64,000 nucleotides of DNA from Streptomyces bambusae (lineage in GTDB: Bacteria; Actinomycetota; Actinomycetes; Streptomycetales; Streptomycetaceae), in assembly GCF_020532645.1 (NCBI RefSeq), contig NZ_JAJAUZ010000035.1, positions 1 through 64,000 of the forward strand, given 5' to 3'. Below the pieces are notes generated by a model that searched no databases, was not told where the DNA came from, and was given only the letters and a program-made list of their open reading frames with translations. Below, piece by piece: positions 15,686 through 24,264 of the stretch (position 1 is the first letter of the stretch; each line of letters starts with the position of its first letter). The translations under genes and the position numbers were made by a program.

Positions 15686-16411
15686 TCACTGCCGTACGGG
15701 CCGCCAGCCGAGCAGGTCGCGGGCCTTGGTCTGGTTCCAGTGGCGGCCGGAGTCGTCGCCGGTGATGTGGAAGACCTCGTAGCCGTGCCGGTGGTCGAGG
15801 GCGGCGAGTACGGCGCGGGTCAGGTCCGTGGCGGCGAGGGCGGGGATCATCGTGCCGTCGGCGGTGCGGCGGGCGGACTGGGCGACGCCGGGCAGCGACC
15901 AGTCGGGCCAGGCCTCGTCGGTGGTGGGCCAGGCCAACCGCAGGACGGTGGCGGTCATGTCCCATTCCTCGGTGGCGGCCCGGCAGACCTGTTCGGCCAG
16001 CCGCTTGGTGAGCCCGTACAGGTCGGTGGCGTCGGGCGGCACGGTCTCGTCGAGCGGGCGGTCGGCCAGGTCCCGGAAGACGGACAGGCTGCTGAACAGC
16101 ACGGCGTGCCGGACTCCGGCCCGGTGGGCGGCCTGCAGGGTGAGGTGCACGGACGTCACGTTGACCTCGAAGGACCGGGCGGCGGCGGCCGGCCCGTCCT
16201 CGTGGGCGGGTGCCAGGGCGGCGTGCACGACCGCGTCGACTCCCTTGAGGGCCCGGTCCAGGGCGGCGGGATCGTCCGCGGTGCCGGGCACGTGGTCATG
16301 GGGACCGGCGGGCGGCCGGGGGTCGAGGACGCGGACGTCGTGCCGCTGTGCGAGGCCCGGCAGCACCAGGCTGCCGACGTGTCCGGATCCGCCGATCACC
16401 AGGATGGTCAT
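15686..16411 (-). CDS. NAD(P)-dependent epimerase/dehydratase (extended SDR)
   Basis: A 241-residue extended short-chain dehydrogenase: MTILVIGGSGHVGSLVLPGL is the Rossmann GxxGxxG loop, VVHAALAP follows beta-4, SSLSVFRDL carries the catalytic serine region, and YGLTKRLAEQ supplies the YxxxK pair. It resembles NAD-dependent sugar epimerases and uronate dehydrogenases; a uronate substrate would suit the neighbouring PL6 lyase, but that is only suggestive. Stands alone between the lyase and the divergent beta-lactamase. Confidence 0.87.
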   Translation of the reverse strand: MTILVIGGSGHVGSLVLPGLAQRHDVRVLDPRPPAGPHDHVPGTADDPAALDRALKGVDAVVHAALAPAHEDGPAAAARSFEVNVTSVHLTLQAAHRAGVRHAVLFSSLSVFRDLADRPLDETVPPDATDLYGLTKRLAEQVCRAATEEWDMTATVLRLAWPTTDEAWPDWSLPGVAQSARRTADGTMIPALAATDLTRAVLAALDHRHGYEVFHITGDDSGRHWNQTKARDLLGWRPVRQ

Positions 16412-16532
16412 GGGCCGAAGCTAGCCGACGGTTCCGGGCGGGGTGCCCGGTTCGGCGGAATCCGCGGGGAACCGGTTGATCCGTCCCGGACGTCGTGATC
16501 GGAAACGTCCCCTGCAGAATCGAGGCCCTGTC

Positions 16533-17465
16533 ATGCGTCCCGCCCGCCGTACCGTGCTGGCCGCCCTCGGAGCGGGTGCCGGCGCCGTGCTCACCGCAGC
16601 CGTCCCCGTCTCGGCCGCCGCACCCGCGGCCGCCCCGGCGCCGGGAGGTGCCGTACGGAGAGGGCGTGCGCGGGGCGGGGTCGGGCGGGTGCTGGCCGGG
16701 CTGGAGCGCGAGCACGGGGCCCGGCTCGGCGTGTGGGCGTGGGACACCGGCAGCGGCCGGGTGGTGGCGCACCGGGCGGACGAGCTGTTCCCGATGTGCT
16801 CGGTGTTCAAGACCCTCGCCTCCGCCGCCGTGCTGCGCGATCTGGACCGCGACGGTGCGTTCCTGGCCCGCCGGATCCGCTACACGCAGGCCGACGTCGA
16901 CCGGTCCGGCCACTCCCCGTGGACGAAGGACCACGTCGCCGACGGCCTGACCGTCGGCGAGCTGTGCCGGGTGGCGATCACCCACAGCGACAACACGGCG
17001 GCCAACCTGGTCCTGCGGGAACTCGGCGGCCCGACCGCCGTGACCCGCTTCGCCCGGTCGCTCGGCGACCGGGTCACGCGTCTGGACCGCTGGGAGCCCG
17101 AGCTGAACAGCGCCGAGCCGGACCGGGTCACCGACACCACCAGCCCGCGCGCCATCGGCCGCACGTACGCCCGGCTGGTGCTGGGGGACGGACTCGGCCG
17201 CGGCGACCGGGAGCTGCTCACGGGCTGGCTGCGCGCCAACACGACGAGCAGCGCCCGGTTCCGGAAGGGGCTGCCGCCGGAGTGGGTGCTGGGCGACAAG
17301 ACCGGCGGCGGCTGGTACGGCACCAACAACGACGTCGGGATCGCGTGGCCGCCGCACCGGGCGCCGCTGGTGCTGGCGGTCCTGACGACGAAGCCGGACC
17401 GCGCGGCGGCGGCGGACGACGCGCTGGTGGCACGCACGGCGGAGGTGCTGGCCGGGGTGCTGTGA
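16533..17465 (+). CDS. Class A beta-lactamase
   Basis: A 310-residue secreted serine beta-lactamase with every class A motif: SVFK (Ser90, Lys93), SDN (152-154), EPELN (Glu188 as the general base) and KTG (256-258). The N-terminus (RPARRTVLAALGAGAGAVL) is a twin-arginine signal, usual for actinobacterial beta-lactamases. It should hydrolyse penicillins or cephalosporins outside the membrane. The ATG at 16533 is chosen because the signal peptide begins there. No BlaI/BlaR or LysR-type regulator is adjacent, so expression is probably constitutive or distantly controlled. Confidence 0.95.
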   Translation: MRPARRTVLAALGAGAGAVLTAAVPVSAAAPAAAPAPGGAVRRGRARGGVGRVLAGLEREHGARLGVWAWDTGSGRVVAHRADELFPMCSVFKTLASAAVLRDLDRDGAFLARRIRYTQADVDRSGHSPWTKDHVADGLTVGELCRVAITHSDNTAANLVLRELGGPTAVTRFARSLGDRVTRLDRWEPELNSAEPDRVTDTTSPRAIGRTYARLVLGDGLGRGDRELLTGWLRANTTSSARFRKGLPPEWVLGDKTGGGWYGTNNDVGIAWPPHRAPLVLAVLTTKPDRAAAADDALVARTAEVLAGVL

Positions 17466-17568
17466 CCGTGGGCGGGGTGCCGGGGTCCGGGGCGCCGGGG
17501 TCCGGGGCGGCGTCGCGCACACGCAACCCGGCCGGCGCCGGGCACCGGGCTCTGCCCGGACCCGCGCC

Positions 17569-17585
17569 TCAAACGCCGGCGGGGC
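17569..17585 (+). repeat. Dispersed intergenic repeat, copy 1
   Basis: TCAAACGCCGGCGGGGC is identical to 45640-45656. From memory this string is very common between genes in Streptomyces chromosomes. It sits in the 236-base gap after the beta-lactamase gene. Confidence 0.6.
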
Positions 17586-17701
17586 TGGAGGTTGCCCCCG
17601 GTCGGCGGCCGGGCAGCGGGTGCGGGCCGGGGCCGGATGGGGGAAGCTGGCGGTGACCCGGCGCGCGGGAGGCCGCCGCCGGGCCCCGGAGAGGGGGCCT
17701 C

Positions 17702-18178
17702 GTGCACACGACGGGAACCCGGCGGCGGTACCGGGGCTGCGCGGTCCGGCCGCGGGCCGCGGCGCTGCTCTGCCTGGCGGGCACGCTCGCGGCGGCCGTC
17801 CCGGCCACGGCCGCCGCGGGCGGCCCGGCCGCCGCACCGGCGGAGACCGTGGTGGTGGACTGCGCCGGCGAGGGGCGGGTGCGCCCCTCCGACTACCTGC
17901 TCGCCTGCGGCGACGGCAACAACCGGCTGGTCGGGCTGCGCTGGCGGACCTGGGGGGCGGAACGGGCCACGGCCACCGGCACGGACATGGTCAACGACTG
18001 CGTGCCGTACTGCGCGGCCGGCCGGTTCCGCGGCCATCCGGTGCGGGTCACCCTCAGCCTGCCGGAGGCCTGGCCCGGGCACGGCGGCACGCAGCGGTTC
18101 ACCACCCTGCGCATGGAGTTCACGGGGTCCGCGCCGCCGCCGCTGCCGCGGGACGTCACGTACCGGATCGTCTACTGA
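17702..18178 (+). CDS. Small secreted protein of unknown function
   Basis: A 158-residue exported protein. An arginine-rich start and hydrophobic run (LLCLAGTLAAAVPATAAAG) form a Sec-type signal with likely cleavage near residue 40. The mature part has four cysteines (VDCAGEG, LLACGDG, NDCVPYC), giving one or two disulfides, and a beta-rich pattern ending in TYRIVY. The family is common in Streptomyces and unnamed. The start is the GTG at 17702. The next gene follows after 37 bases and may be co-transcribed. Confidence 0.8.
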   Translation: MHTTGTRRRYRGCAVRPRAAALLCLAGTLAAAVPATAAAGGPAAAPAETVVVDCAGEGRVRPSDYLLACGDGNNRLVGLRWRTWGAERATATGTDMVNDCVPYCAAGRFRGHPVRVTLSLPEAWPGHGGTQRFTTLRMEFTGSAPPPLPRDVTYRIVY

Positions 18179-18215
18179 CCACGAGCCCGGCCGGTCCGCG
18201 GACCGGTGCGGCATC

Positions 18216-18683
18216 ATGACGATCATGGATTCTGCTTCGCTTCCCAGCACCGAGGCCGCCGTACGGGCCGTGCGCGCCATCGCGGACGAGTACCGCCTGA
18301 GCGTCGAGGTCACCGACGACATCGGCGCGGACCAGGTGTCGCGGCGCACCTCGGCCGGGCTGTTCACGGCGGTGGACCCGGACGGGTCGCTCCCCCACGA
18401 AGCGCTCGTCGAGCTGGGCGGCAGACCGGAGGTGACGGTCCGGCTGTTCGCGGACGGCGACGCGCTGATCACGGTCGACGGGGTCGAGTTCCACGACCTG
18501 GACCGGGACTGCGTGCCGGCGTTCCTGCGGTCCGTGTACGGCGGGCTCGCGTACGTGAAGGGCCGGTTCTTCCCGCCCGGCCAGTGGCTCGTCGTACCGC
18601 TGCCCGGCGACGTGACGCACAAGGAGCTGGTGCCGTCGGGTGCCCTGACGCCGTGGCTGGCGGGCAGCGTCCGCGGCCGGTAG
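18216..18683 (+). CDS. Conserved hypothetical protein
   Basis: A 155-residue cytosolic, acidic protein with no recognised domain; it begins MTIMDSASLP (a second ATG at 18225 is equally possible). Alternating beta and alpha patterns (VTVRLFADGDALITVDGVEF) suggest a small alpha/beta fold. No signal or membrane segment. Its TAG stop is fused to the left end of a degenerate foldback-repeat copy (TAGGGC), as at the MFS gene downstream. Confidence 0.75.
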   Translation: MTIMDSASLPSTEAAVRAVRAIADEYRLSVEVTDDIGADQVSRRTSAGLFTAVDPDGSLPHEALVELGGRPEVTVRLFADGDALITVDGVEFHDLDRDCVPAFLRSVYGGLAYVKGRFFPPGQWLVVPLPGDVTHKELVPSGALTPWLAGSVRGR

Positions 18684-18722
18684 GGCCCGTCGGCACGCTC
18701 CTGTCGTCGCCCGGAGGGCGGG
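18681..18722 (+). repeat. Degenerate solo left end of the foldback element
   Basis: From the TAG stop codon on, this stretch aligns with the left end of the full element at 42964-43129; the 24 bases 18698-18721 (CTCCTGTCGTCGC..., ending GGGCGG) are identical. The TCAAA part is altered and no right end is present. Confidence 0.65.
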
Positions 18723-18828
18723 CCGTGTTCGCCTTGCCGCCCCGGCGGGGGCTGCGTGCGGCGAGAATGTCCGCGAGCCGGGGTCCCGCCCCGGCGCGGT
18801 GCATCAGGAGAGGCAGGAGAGGCCGGTC

Positions 18829-19392
18829 ATGTTCGAGCCCGTACAGGAGAACCCGTACCCCGACACCGACGTGCTGGGCGCGGGGGCCGAGCCGCATCCG
18901 CAGCTGAAGCCGGTGCTGGACCTGCTGGGCCGGTGGCGGGGCACCGGGCGGGGCGAGTACCCGACGCTGGCGGAGGGGTTCCGCTACGTGCAGGAGGTCA
19001 GTTTCAGCCACGACGGCCGGCCGTTCCTGCGCTACGAGTCGCGGGCCTGGCTCGTGGACGGCGAGGGGGTGCCGCTGCGCCCGTCGGGGCGGGAGAGCGG
19101 CTGGTGGCGGGTGCTGCCGGACGCCTCGCTGGAGGTGGTCCTCGCGCATCCGACGGGCATCGTGGAGACGTACACCGGCCGGGTCGCGGAGCCGGCCGGC
19201 GGGGCCGCGGGCACCGGCATCGAGCTGGCGACGGACCGGGTGGCGGTCACCCCGCGCGCCAAGGAGGTCACCGGGATGCGCCGCCGGTACGCGCTGCAGG
19301 ACGGGGTGCTGGCGGTCACTCAGGAGATGGCGGCCATGGGGCTGCCGTACCACCACCATCTGGCGGCCGAGCTGCACCGCCTGGGCGGCTGA
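18829..19392 (+). CDS. Nitrobindin / FABP-like heme-binding protein
   Basis: A 187-residue ten-stranded beta-barrel of the nitrobindin (THAP4-like, UPF0678) family. The signature GRWRGTGRGEYP is at about residue 35, and YHHHLAAELHRLGG at the C-terminus supplies the proximal histidine for heme b. Family members bind ferric heme and handle nitric oxide or peroxynitrite in the cytosol. GGAGAGG lies ahead of the ATG at 18829; the ATG at 18799 is rejected for lack of homology in the extension. Confidence 0.88.
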   Translation: MFEPVQENPYPDTDVLGAGAEPHPQLKPVLDLLGRWRGTGRGEYPTLAEGFRYVQEVSFSHDGRPFLRYESRAWLVDGEGVPLRPSGRESGWWRVLPDASLEVVLAHPTGIVETYTGRVAEPAGGAAGTGIELATDRVAVTPRAKEVTGMRRRYALQDGVLAVTQEMAAMGLPYHHHLAAELHRLGG

Positions 19393-19569
19393 CCGGCGCC
19401 GGGTCCGGCGGGCCCGGGGGCCGTCCCTTCGGGTCGCTTCGGGCGGCCGTAGGGGGCCATGGTCGGCGGTGCGGCTTGTCCGGGGCGGGTGCGGGTGCCA
19501 GCGTTCAGCCGGGTCAGGGGGGCGCGTTCTGCCCGGTGCGCCCCCGCTCCCCCGTCGAACGGACCGCCC

Positions 19570-20673
19570 ATGACCGGACTTCCCCCGACGCCGTCCGCAC
19601 TCGTCTCCCGGCTGCCCCGCCGTGCCGTGCTCTCGGGCGCGGTCTCCCTCGGTGCCGCGCTCACGGCGTTCGGCGCGGCCGCCCCGGCGCGGGCGCGGCC
19701 GCGCGGGGGGTCTGCGGGGCCGGACGTCATCGACTGCGAGACGTGGGGTGCGCGGTCGCCGCGGCGGGACGTGACGGTGCTGGACTCCGTGCCGCACAAG
19801 ATCATCGTGCATCACACGGCGACGAAGAACGTGACCGACTACTCGCGGGCCCGGGCGGTCACGCTGGCCCGGGCGATGCAGACGTACCAGATGGACACGA
19901 ACGGCTGGATCGACACCGGCCAGCACTTCACCGTCACCCGGGGCGGCTTCGTCACCGAGGGCCGGCACGAGAGCCTCGCAGCGCTCGAAAGCGGCTCCGA
20001 GATGGTGGAGGGCGCGCACTGCATCGGGCAGAACACGGTGGCGGTCGGGATCGAGAACGAGGGCACGTACCTCACCGAGGAGCCGCGCGCCGAGCAGTAC
20101 GAGGTGCTGGTCTCGCTGTGCGCGAAGATCTGCGTGCAGTACGGGATCCGGGCGTACCAGATCTACGGGCACCGCGACTTCAACAGCACGCAGTGCCCCG
20201 GGGACCGGCTGTACGCGCGGCTGCCGCAGCTGCGCGAGGACGTCGCGGCGGCGCTGGGCGGGGATCCGGCGGCGCCGGTCTGGTCGGTGCTGCGCCGGGG
20301 GGACGCGGGCGAGCGGGTGCGGGCGCTGCAGTACCTGCTGGTGCAGCGCGGGGCGCAGGTGCCCGTGAACGGGGTGTTCGGTCCGGAGACGGAGCAGGCG
20401 GTACGGACGTTCCAACGGGTCAGCGACACGGTGGTGGACGGGGTCGCCGGGCACCAGACCTGGCACCAGCTGAGCGTTCCGGTGGCGCGGGGCGCGGCCG
20501 GGCAGGCGGTGCGGGCGGTGCAGACGCGGCTGGCGGCGCTGGGGTACCGGGCTGAGGTGGACGGGCTGTTCGGGCCGGGGACGGCCGCGCTGGTGGCCTC
20601 GTTCCAGTCGGCGCGGTCGCTGCCGTCGGACGGGGTGGTGGACGCCCGGACGTGGAACCGGCTGCTGGCTTGA
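19570..20673 (+). CDS. Secreted PGRP-type N-acetylmuramoyl-L-alanine amidase with two peptidoglycan-binding domains
   Basis: A 367-residue exported zinc amidase. Domains: twin-arginine-like signal (LPRRAVLSGAVSLGAALTAF, to about residue 45), PGRP/amidase-2 domain (about 55-220) with the zinc ligands VHHTAT, YGHRDF and TQCPGD, then two peptidoglycan-binding-1 repeats (LRRGDAGERVRALQYLL...VNGVFGPETEQAV and GAAGQAVRAVQTRL...VDGLFGPGTAALV). It cleaves the MurNAc-L-Ala bond in cell wall. The start at 19570 is where the signal begins. Monocistronic. Confidence 0.92.
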   Translation: MTGLPPTPSALVSRLPRRAVLSGAVSLGAALTAFGAAAPARARPRGGSAGPDVIDCETWGARSPRRDVTVLDSVPHKIIVHHTATKNVTDYSRARAVTLARAMQTYQMDTNGWIDTGQHFTVTRGGFVTEGRHESLAALESGSEMVEGAHCIGQNTVAVGIENEGTYLTEEPRAEQYEVLVSLCAKICVQYGIRAYQIYGHRDFNSTQCPGDRLYARLPQLREDVAAALGGDPAAPVWSVLRRGDAGERVRALQYLLVQRGAQVPVNGVFGPETEQAVRTFQRVSDTVVDGVAGHQTWHQLSVPVARGAAGQAVRAVQTRLAALGYRAEVDGLFGPGTAALVASFQSARSLPSDGVVDARTWNRLLA

Positions 20674-20733
20674 TCGGGTCCCGGGTCACGGGTCCCCCGG
20701 GGCCGGTCCGGGACGGGTCGGCTGCGGGCGGGG

Positions 20734-21132
20734 TCAGCTGCGGGCGGCTCGCCAGGCGCGGACGTGCTCCTCGACGTCGAACGGCCGGAGGTTCAGCGGG
20801 GGTCCCGGCGGGGGCCGCCTGACCGCGGCGGAGATCTTCTCGTTGACGGCGTCGAGGACGGCGCGGACGCGGGCCTCGGTGGGGGCGGCGGCCGCCTCTT
20901 CGAGGGCGTCCTCGGCCTCCTTGCGGAGGGCGAGGGCGGGCGGCAGCACCGAGACCCCTTCGGCGTGCAGCTTGCCCTTGACCCACCACATCTCGTCGTA
21001 GGGGGCGCTGTCGTCGGCGAGAGGCTTGCCGAAGCCGGGCAGGGCCGCGAAGTCGCCGCGTTCGGCCGCTTCGCGGATCTGCTTGTCGACGAAGGATTCG
21101 AAGCTGACCCCGGGGGGTTTCCGCTCGGTCAT
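20734..21132 (-). CDS. DUF1992 (DnaJ-C28-like) protein
   Basis: A 132-residue cytosolic protein of the DUF1992 family, the conserved domain of DnaJ homologue subfamily C member 28 without the J domain. Typical features: FVDKQIREAAERGDFAALPGFGKPL at the N-terminus and EMWWVKGKLHAEG. The family role is unknown. The ATG at 21132 is favoured over one five codons earlier. Monocistronic. Confidence 0.87.
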   Translation of the reverse strand: MTERKPPGVSFESFVDKQIREAAERGDFAALPGFGKPLADDSAPYDEMWWVKGKLHAEGVSVLPPALALRKEAEDALEEAAAAPTEARVRAVLDAVNEKISAAVRRPPPGPPLNLRPFDVEEHVRAWRAARS

Positions 21133-21219
21133 GTCTCCAGCGTACAAAAGTGCGCCGGAGACCGGCCGGGGCCCGGATGCCGCCTGGCGGCCGGGCCGGG
21201 GGCGGGGCCGGGGCCGGCG

Positions 21220-22773
21220 TCAGGCGGTCAGGTGTCCCAGGACCGTCCGCATGGCGCGGCGCACGGCCTCGCGGGACTCGTCGGTGGGGTCGAGGGTCTC
21301 GAAGGCGTGGTGGCCGCTCGGGACGTCGATCACCTCGACGGCGGCGGCGCAGTCCTCGGCGGCGGCGAGGAACTCGGCCACGGTGGCGGCGATTTCGGGC
21401 ATCTCCCGGCCGGCCCGGGTGAGGACGACGGGCAGGTCGCCGGCCTTCCGGACGGCGTCCGCGGGGCGGAACCGGCCTTCGGGCAGGCCCCAGTTGGGCA
21501 TGGGGGCGAGGATCGGGTAGCTGGCCGCCAGGCAGCGCAGCCAGGCGGGCGGGGCCGCGAGCCATTCGGCGGTGAGCAGGCCGCCGCCGGAGAGGAACCA
21601 CAGGGCCACCCGGTCGGGGTCCACGCGCGGGTCCCGGCGGACCCGGGCGACGGCGTCGGCCACGTCCTCGGCGGCGGGCGGGTACGCGGTGACGTCGTGC
21701 AGGCGGTGGTCGAAGGTCGCGGCCACCACGCCGAGGGAGGCGGCGTACCGGGCGTATCCGACGAGGGTGGGCCAGTCCCGCGGGGTGGGCTGCGCCCCGG
21801 CGGGCACCGGACCGCCGTGGACGATGACCACCGCGGGCCGCGGGCCGTCGGCCCGCTCGGGGACGTAGAGGTCGAGGTTCCCGGTGCGCTCGTGCGGGAG
21901 TTCGGGGACGTCGAGGAGGAACGGTCGCAGGTGGCCCGGGAGTTCGGCCGGCTCGGCGGCGCCTTCGGCGGCCGGGCCCTTGAGGCGGTGGCCCTCGCCG
22001 GCGGCGGCGCCGAGCAGCACCTCGGCGAGGTCGGCCGGGCAGGAGAGCATCGGCCAGTGGCCGGTGGCCAGTTCGAAGAAGGTGACCTGCGGGTCGAGGA
22101 GGGCCTGGAGGGCGGGCTCGCCGAACCCGACCACCATTTCCACCATTTCGATGCTCGCGCCGTTGCCGGTGCACAGCACGCCGGTGGTGGGGACCGAGGC
22201 CACCGCGCCGGTGAGGTGCAGCGGCTGGAGGAGGGTGCCGAGGGGCTGCGGGCGGGCGAGGGCGGTGAGCCGGTCCAGCGCCGCGTCGGGGACGCCGGCC
22301 GTGCTGCCCCAGCGCTGCCAGCCGTCGCGGGTGGGCGGCGCGAGGACCCCCGCCGGGTGGGTGTGCGCGGCGAGTTCGGCGCGGATGCCCTGGTCGGGGA
22401 CCGCGGCCAGGGCGGGGACGCCGGGCTGCGGCATGCCGGAGTCGAGGTGGACGATCCGGTCGATGCGCTCGGCCCGGCGGTCGGCGGCGCCGAGGACGGG
22501 GTGGATGCCGTAGTCGTGGCCGACGAGCACGATCCGGCGGCCGGCTGCCCCGTCGACCGAGTCGACGGCCGCCAGCACGTCCGCGATGTGCGTCTCCAGG
22601 TCGGGCGCGGTGCCGTCGGCGGGGTTCCCGTCGAGGCCGGTGAGGGCGGGGGTCCGTACGTCGGCTCCGGCGGCGGTCAGCCGGGCGGCCGTGTCCTCCC
22701 AGACGTGCGCACCGGTGAAGGTGCCCGACACCAGGACGAACGTGGTCGCGGTTCCGGTCGTGTCGCTGCTCAT
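21220..22773 (-). CDS. Two-domain alpha/beta-hydrolase fusion
   Basis: A 517-residue protein with two alpha/beta-hydrolase domains in series. Domain 1 (about 1-250) starts FVLVSGTFTGAHVW (oxyanion region) and has VLVGHDYGI at the nucleophile elbow, an Asp in the GxDxG setting of epoxide hydrolases and dehalogenases, and ATGHWPMLSCP near its histidine. Domain 2 (about 275-517) has VVIVHGGPVPAG, a serine elbow FLSGGGLL, and VPSGHHAFE as the catalytic histidine. These are usually separate genes. A channelled two-step hydrolysis or one inactive domain are both possible. Substrate unknown. Confidence 0.82.
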   Translation of the reverse strand: MSSDTTGTATTFVLVSGTFTGAHVWEDTAARLTAAGADVRTPALTGLDGNPADGTAPDLETHIADVLAAVDSVDGAAGRRIVLVGHDYGIHPVLGAADRRAERIDRIVHLDSGMPQPGVPALAAVPDQGIRAELAAHTHPAGVLAPPTRDGWQRWGSTAGVPDAALDRLTALARPQPLGTLLQPLHLTGAVASVPTTGVLCTGNGASIEMVEMVVGFGEPALQALLDPQVTFFELATGHWPMLSCPADLAEVLLGAAAGEGHRLKGPAAEGAAEPAELPGHLRPFLLDVPELPHERTGNLDLYVPERADGPRPAVVIVHGGPVPAGAQPTPRDWPTLVGYARYAASLGVVAATFDHRLHDVTAYPPAAEDVADAVARVRRDPRVDPDRVALWFLSGGGLLTAEWLAAPPAWLRCLAASYPILAPMPNWGLPEGRFRPADAVRKAGDLPVVLTRAGREMPEIAATVAEFLAAAEDCAAAVEVIDVPSGHHAFETLDPTDESREAVRRAMRTVLGHLTA

Positions 22774-22937
22774 CTCGGTGTTCCTCCGGTCCGGGCGGGC
22801 TTCCGCGGCGGGCTCCGACGGCCCGTCGCGGTGTCCGTACGGTAGGAACTCCCCCTGCGGGAGATTCAAGTGCGAGCGGATCCGGGGCGGCGGATCCGGG
22901 GCGGCGGGACCGGTGCCGGAGTCAGGTGGCCGGCTCC

Positions 22938-23546
22938 TCAACCGGTCGTGGCGGGGCGCCACATGGCGGTGGTGGCGAGCGGGCCGACGGCCGGGGTGCG
23001 CAGGGTGGTGAAGCCGAAGTGCCGGTACAGCGGGACGTTGGCCGGGTCGGCGGTGGTGAGGTAGAGGCCGCCGGGGGCCGGGGTGGCCGTCAGGACGTGG
23101 TCGAGGAGGCGGCGGCCGGCGCCGCGGCCCGCCGAGTGGGGTGCGACGCCGATGAACTCCAGCGTCCAGGCGCCGTCGACGGCCGCGGCTTCGGAGGCGT
23201 GCAGGTAGCGCAGGGTGCGCAGCAGCGGCCGGGGGCCGCAGTGGCGCAGGGTGCGGGCCGCCCAGGCGGCCTGGGCGGCGGGGGCGGGCCGGGTCGCGGG
23301 CGGGGTGAGGACGGCGGCGCCGACCGGCCGGCCGGCGGGGTCCGTCAGCAGGTGGCGGCGGGCCCCGGGGAGTCCGGCGTGGGTGCGCAGCGTCGCCAGG
23401 AACCATGCCGCGCGCACCCGTGGGGATCGGCCCGCGATCCAGTGGGTGGCGGGCTCTGCGGCGAAGGCGGCGGCGAGCACCCGGGCACAGGCGGCGACCT
23501 CCGCGTCGTCGCGCAACTGCCATGTCTGCGGCGGGCGTTCAGTCAT
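22938..23546 (-). CDS. GNAT family N-acetyltransferase
   Basis: A 202-residue acetyltransferase of the GNAT fold: WTLEFIGVAPHSAGRGAGRRLLDHVL carries motif A with the acetyl-CoA Q/RxxGxG/A loop, and DPANVPLYRHFGFTTL is motif B. The N-terminal half is divergent, so the acceptor is unknown. It overlaps the upstream membrane protein gene by eight bases, indicating one operon. Confidence 0.88.
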   Translation of the reverse strand: MTERPPQTWQLRDDAEVAACARVLAAAFAAEPATHWIAGRSPRVRAAWFLATLRTHAGLPGARRHLLTDPAGRPVGAAVLTPPATRPAPAAQAAWAARTLRHCGPRPLLRTLRYLHASEAAAVDGAWTLEFIGVAPHSAGRGAGRRLLDHVLTATPAPGGLYLTTADPANVPLYRHFGFTTLRTPAVGPLATTAMWRPATTG

Positions 23547-24228
23547 CGTCGGCCGCCTTCTCCAGCGGGGCCTCGGGGATCAGGTGGCACACCAGAAGCT
23601 TGAGGAAGAACAGCGGGGCGAACCAGGCCAGGGCGACGGGCAGGGTCAGCCAGAAGAGGTTGATCAGGACCGCGGCCGTGTAGGCGGCCATGGCGACCGG
23701 GCGCTTCAGGTGGACGGGGGCGCACTCCACCACGGCGGTGGCGCAGAGCAGGACGGCGGTGTTGGCGAGGGTCCACCGCCAGTCGCCGTCGAGGACGACC
23801 AGCCCGGTGGCAGCGAGGTGGAGCAGGTGCGCGGAGACGAACAGCAGCCGGGTGCGGCGGGCGCCCGGGCCGGGGCGGTGGTACCAGCGTTTGGCGGAGT
23901 TGGTGGCGTTGGTGAGGATCCCGCCGAGCACGTCGAGGCCCATGAGGACGACGACGGCGAGCTGGAGCCCCGACCAGGTGCCGGCGAGGTCCGTGGCGGC
24001 GATGCCGGCGGCGAGCAGCACGGCGCACAGGCCGGCGCCGGCGGTTTCGGCCACCGTTTCGGAGCGGGTCTTGCCGGGTCCGGTGAAGCGGTCGAGCCAT
24101 CCGGAGAGGCCGGGGGGCGTGGCCGGTATGCGCCAGTCGATCCGCAGGTCGGGGCGGGCGGGGTCGGCGGACGGGGCGGAGGGAAGTGACGGGGCGGGCG
24201 GGGTGGCGGGCTGGAGGTCGGGGTGCAC
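23539..24228 (-). CDS. Multi-pass membrane protein of unknown function
   Basis: A 229-residue membrane protein with a proline-rich cytoplasmic start and five to six hydrophobic helices (for example GLCAVLLAAGIAATDLAG and ALAWFAPLFFLKLLVCHLI). GILTNATNSAKRWYHRPGPG is a charged loop that looks conserved. No family recognised. Lies between TetR and GNAT genes in the same direction, so probably part of a TetR-controlled operon of three genes with 36-base and overlapping junctions. Confidence 0.8.
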   Translation of the reverse strand: MHPDLQPATPPAPSLPSAPSADPARPDLRIDWRIPATPPGLSGWLDRFTGPGKTRSETVAETAGAGLCAVLLAAGIAATDLAGTWSGLQLAVVVLMGLDVLGGILTNATNSAKRWYHRPGPGARRTRLLFVSAHLLHLAATGLVVLDGDWRWTLANTAVLLCATAVVECAPVHLKRPVAMAAYTAAVLINLFWLTLPVALAWFAPLFFLKLLVCHLIPEAPLEKAADDD

Positions 24229-24264
24229 GGTCGGTTCCCTTTCCTTGGCGGGTCGGTGGCCGGG

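Noticed and set aside
10117..18178. Secondary-metabolite cluster around the P450
   Set aside because: No synthase, carrier protein, ferredoxin or tailoring set is present; neighbours are unrelated single genes.
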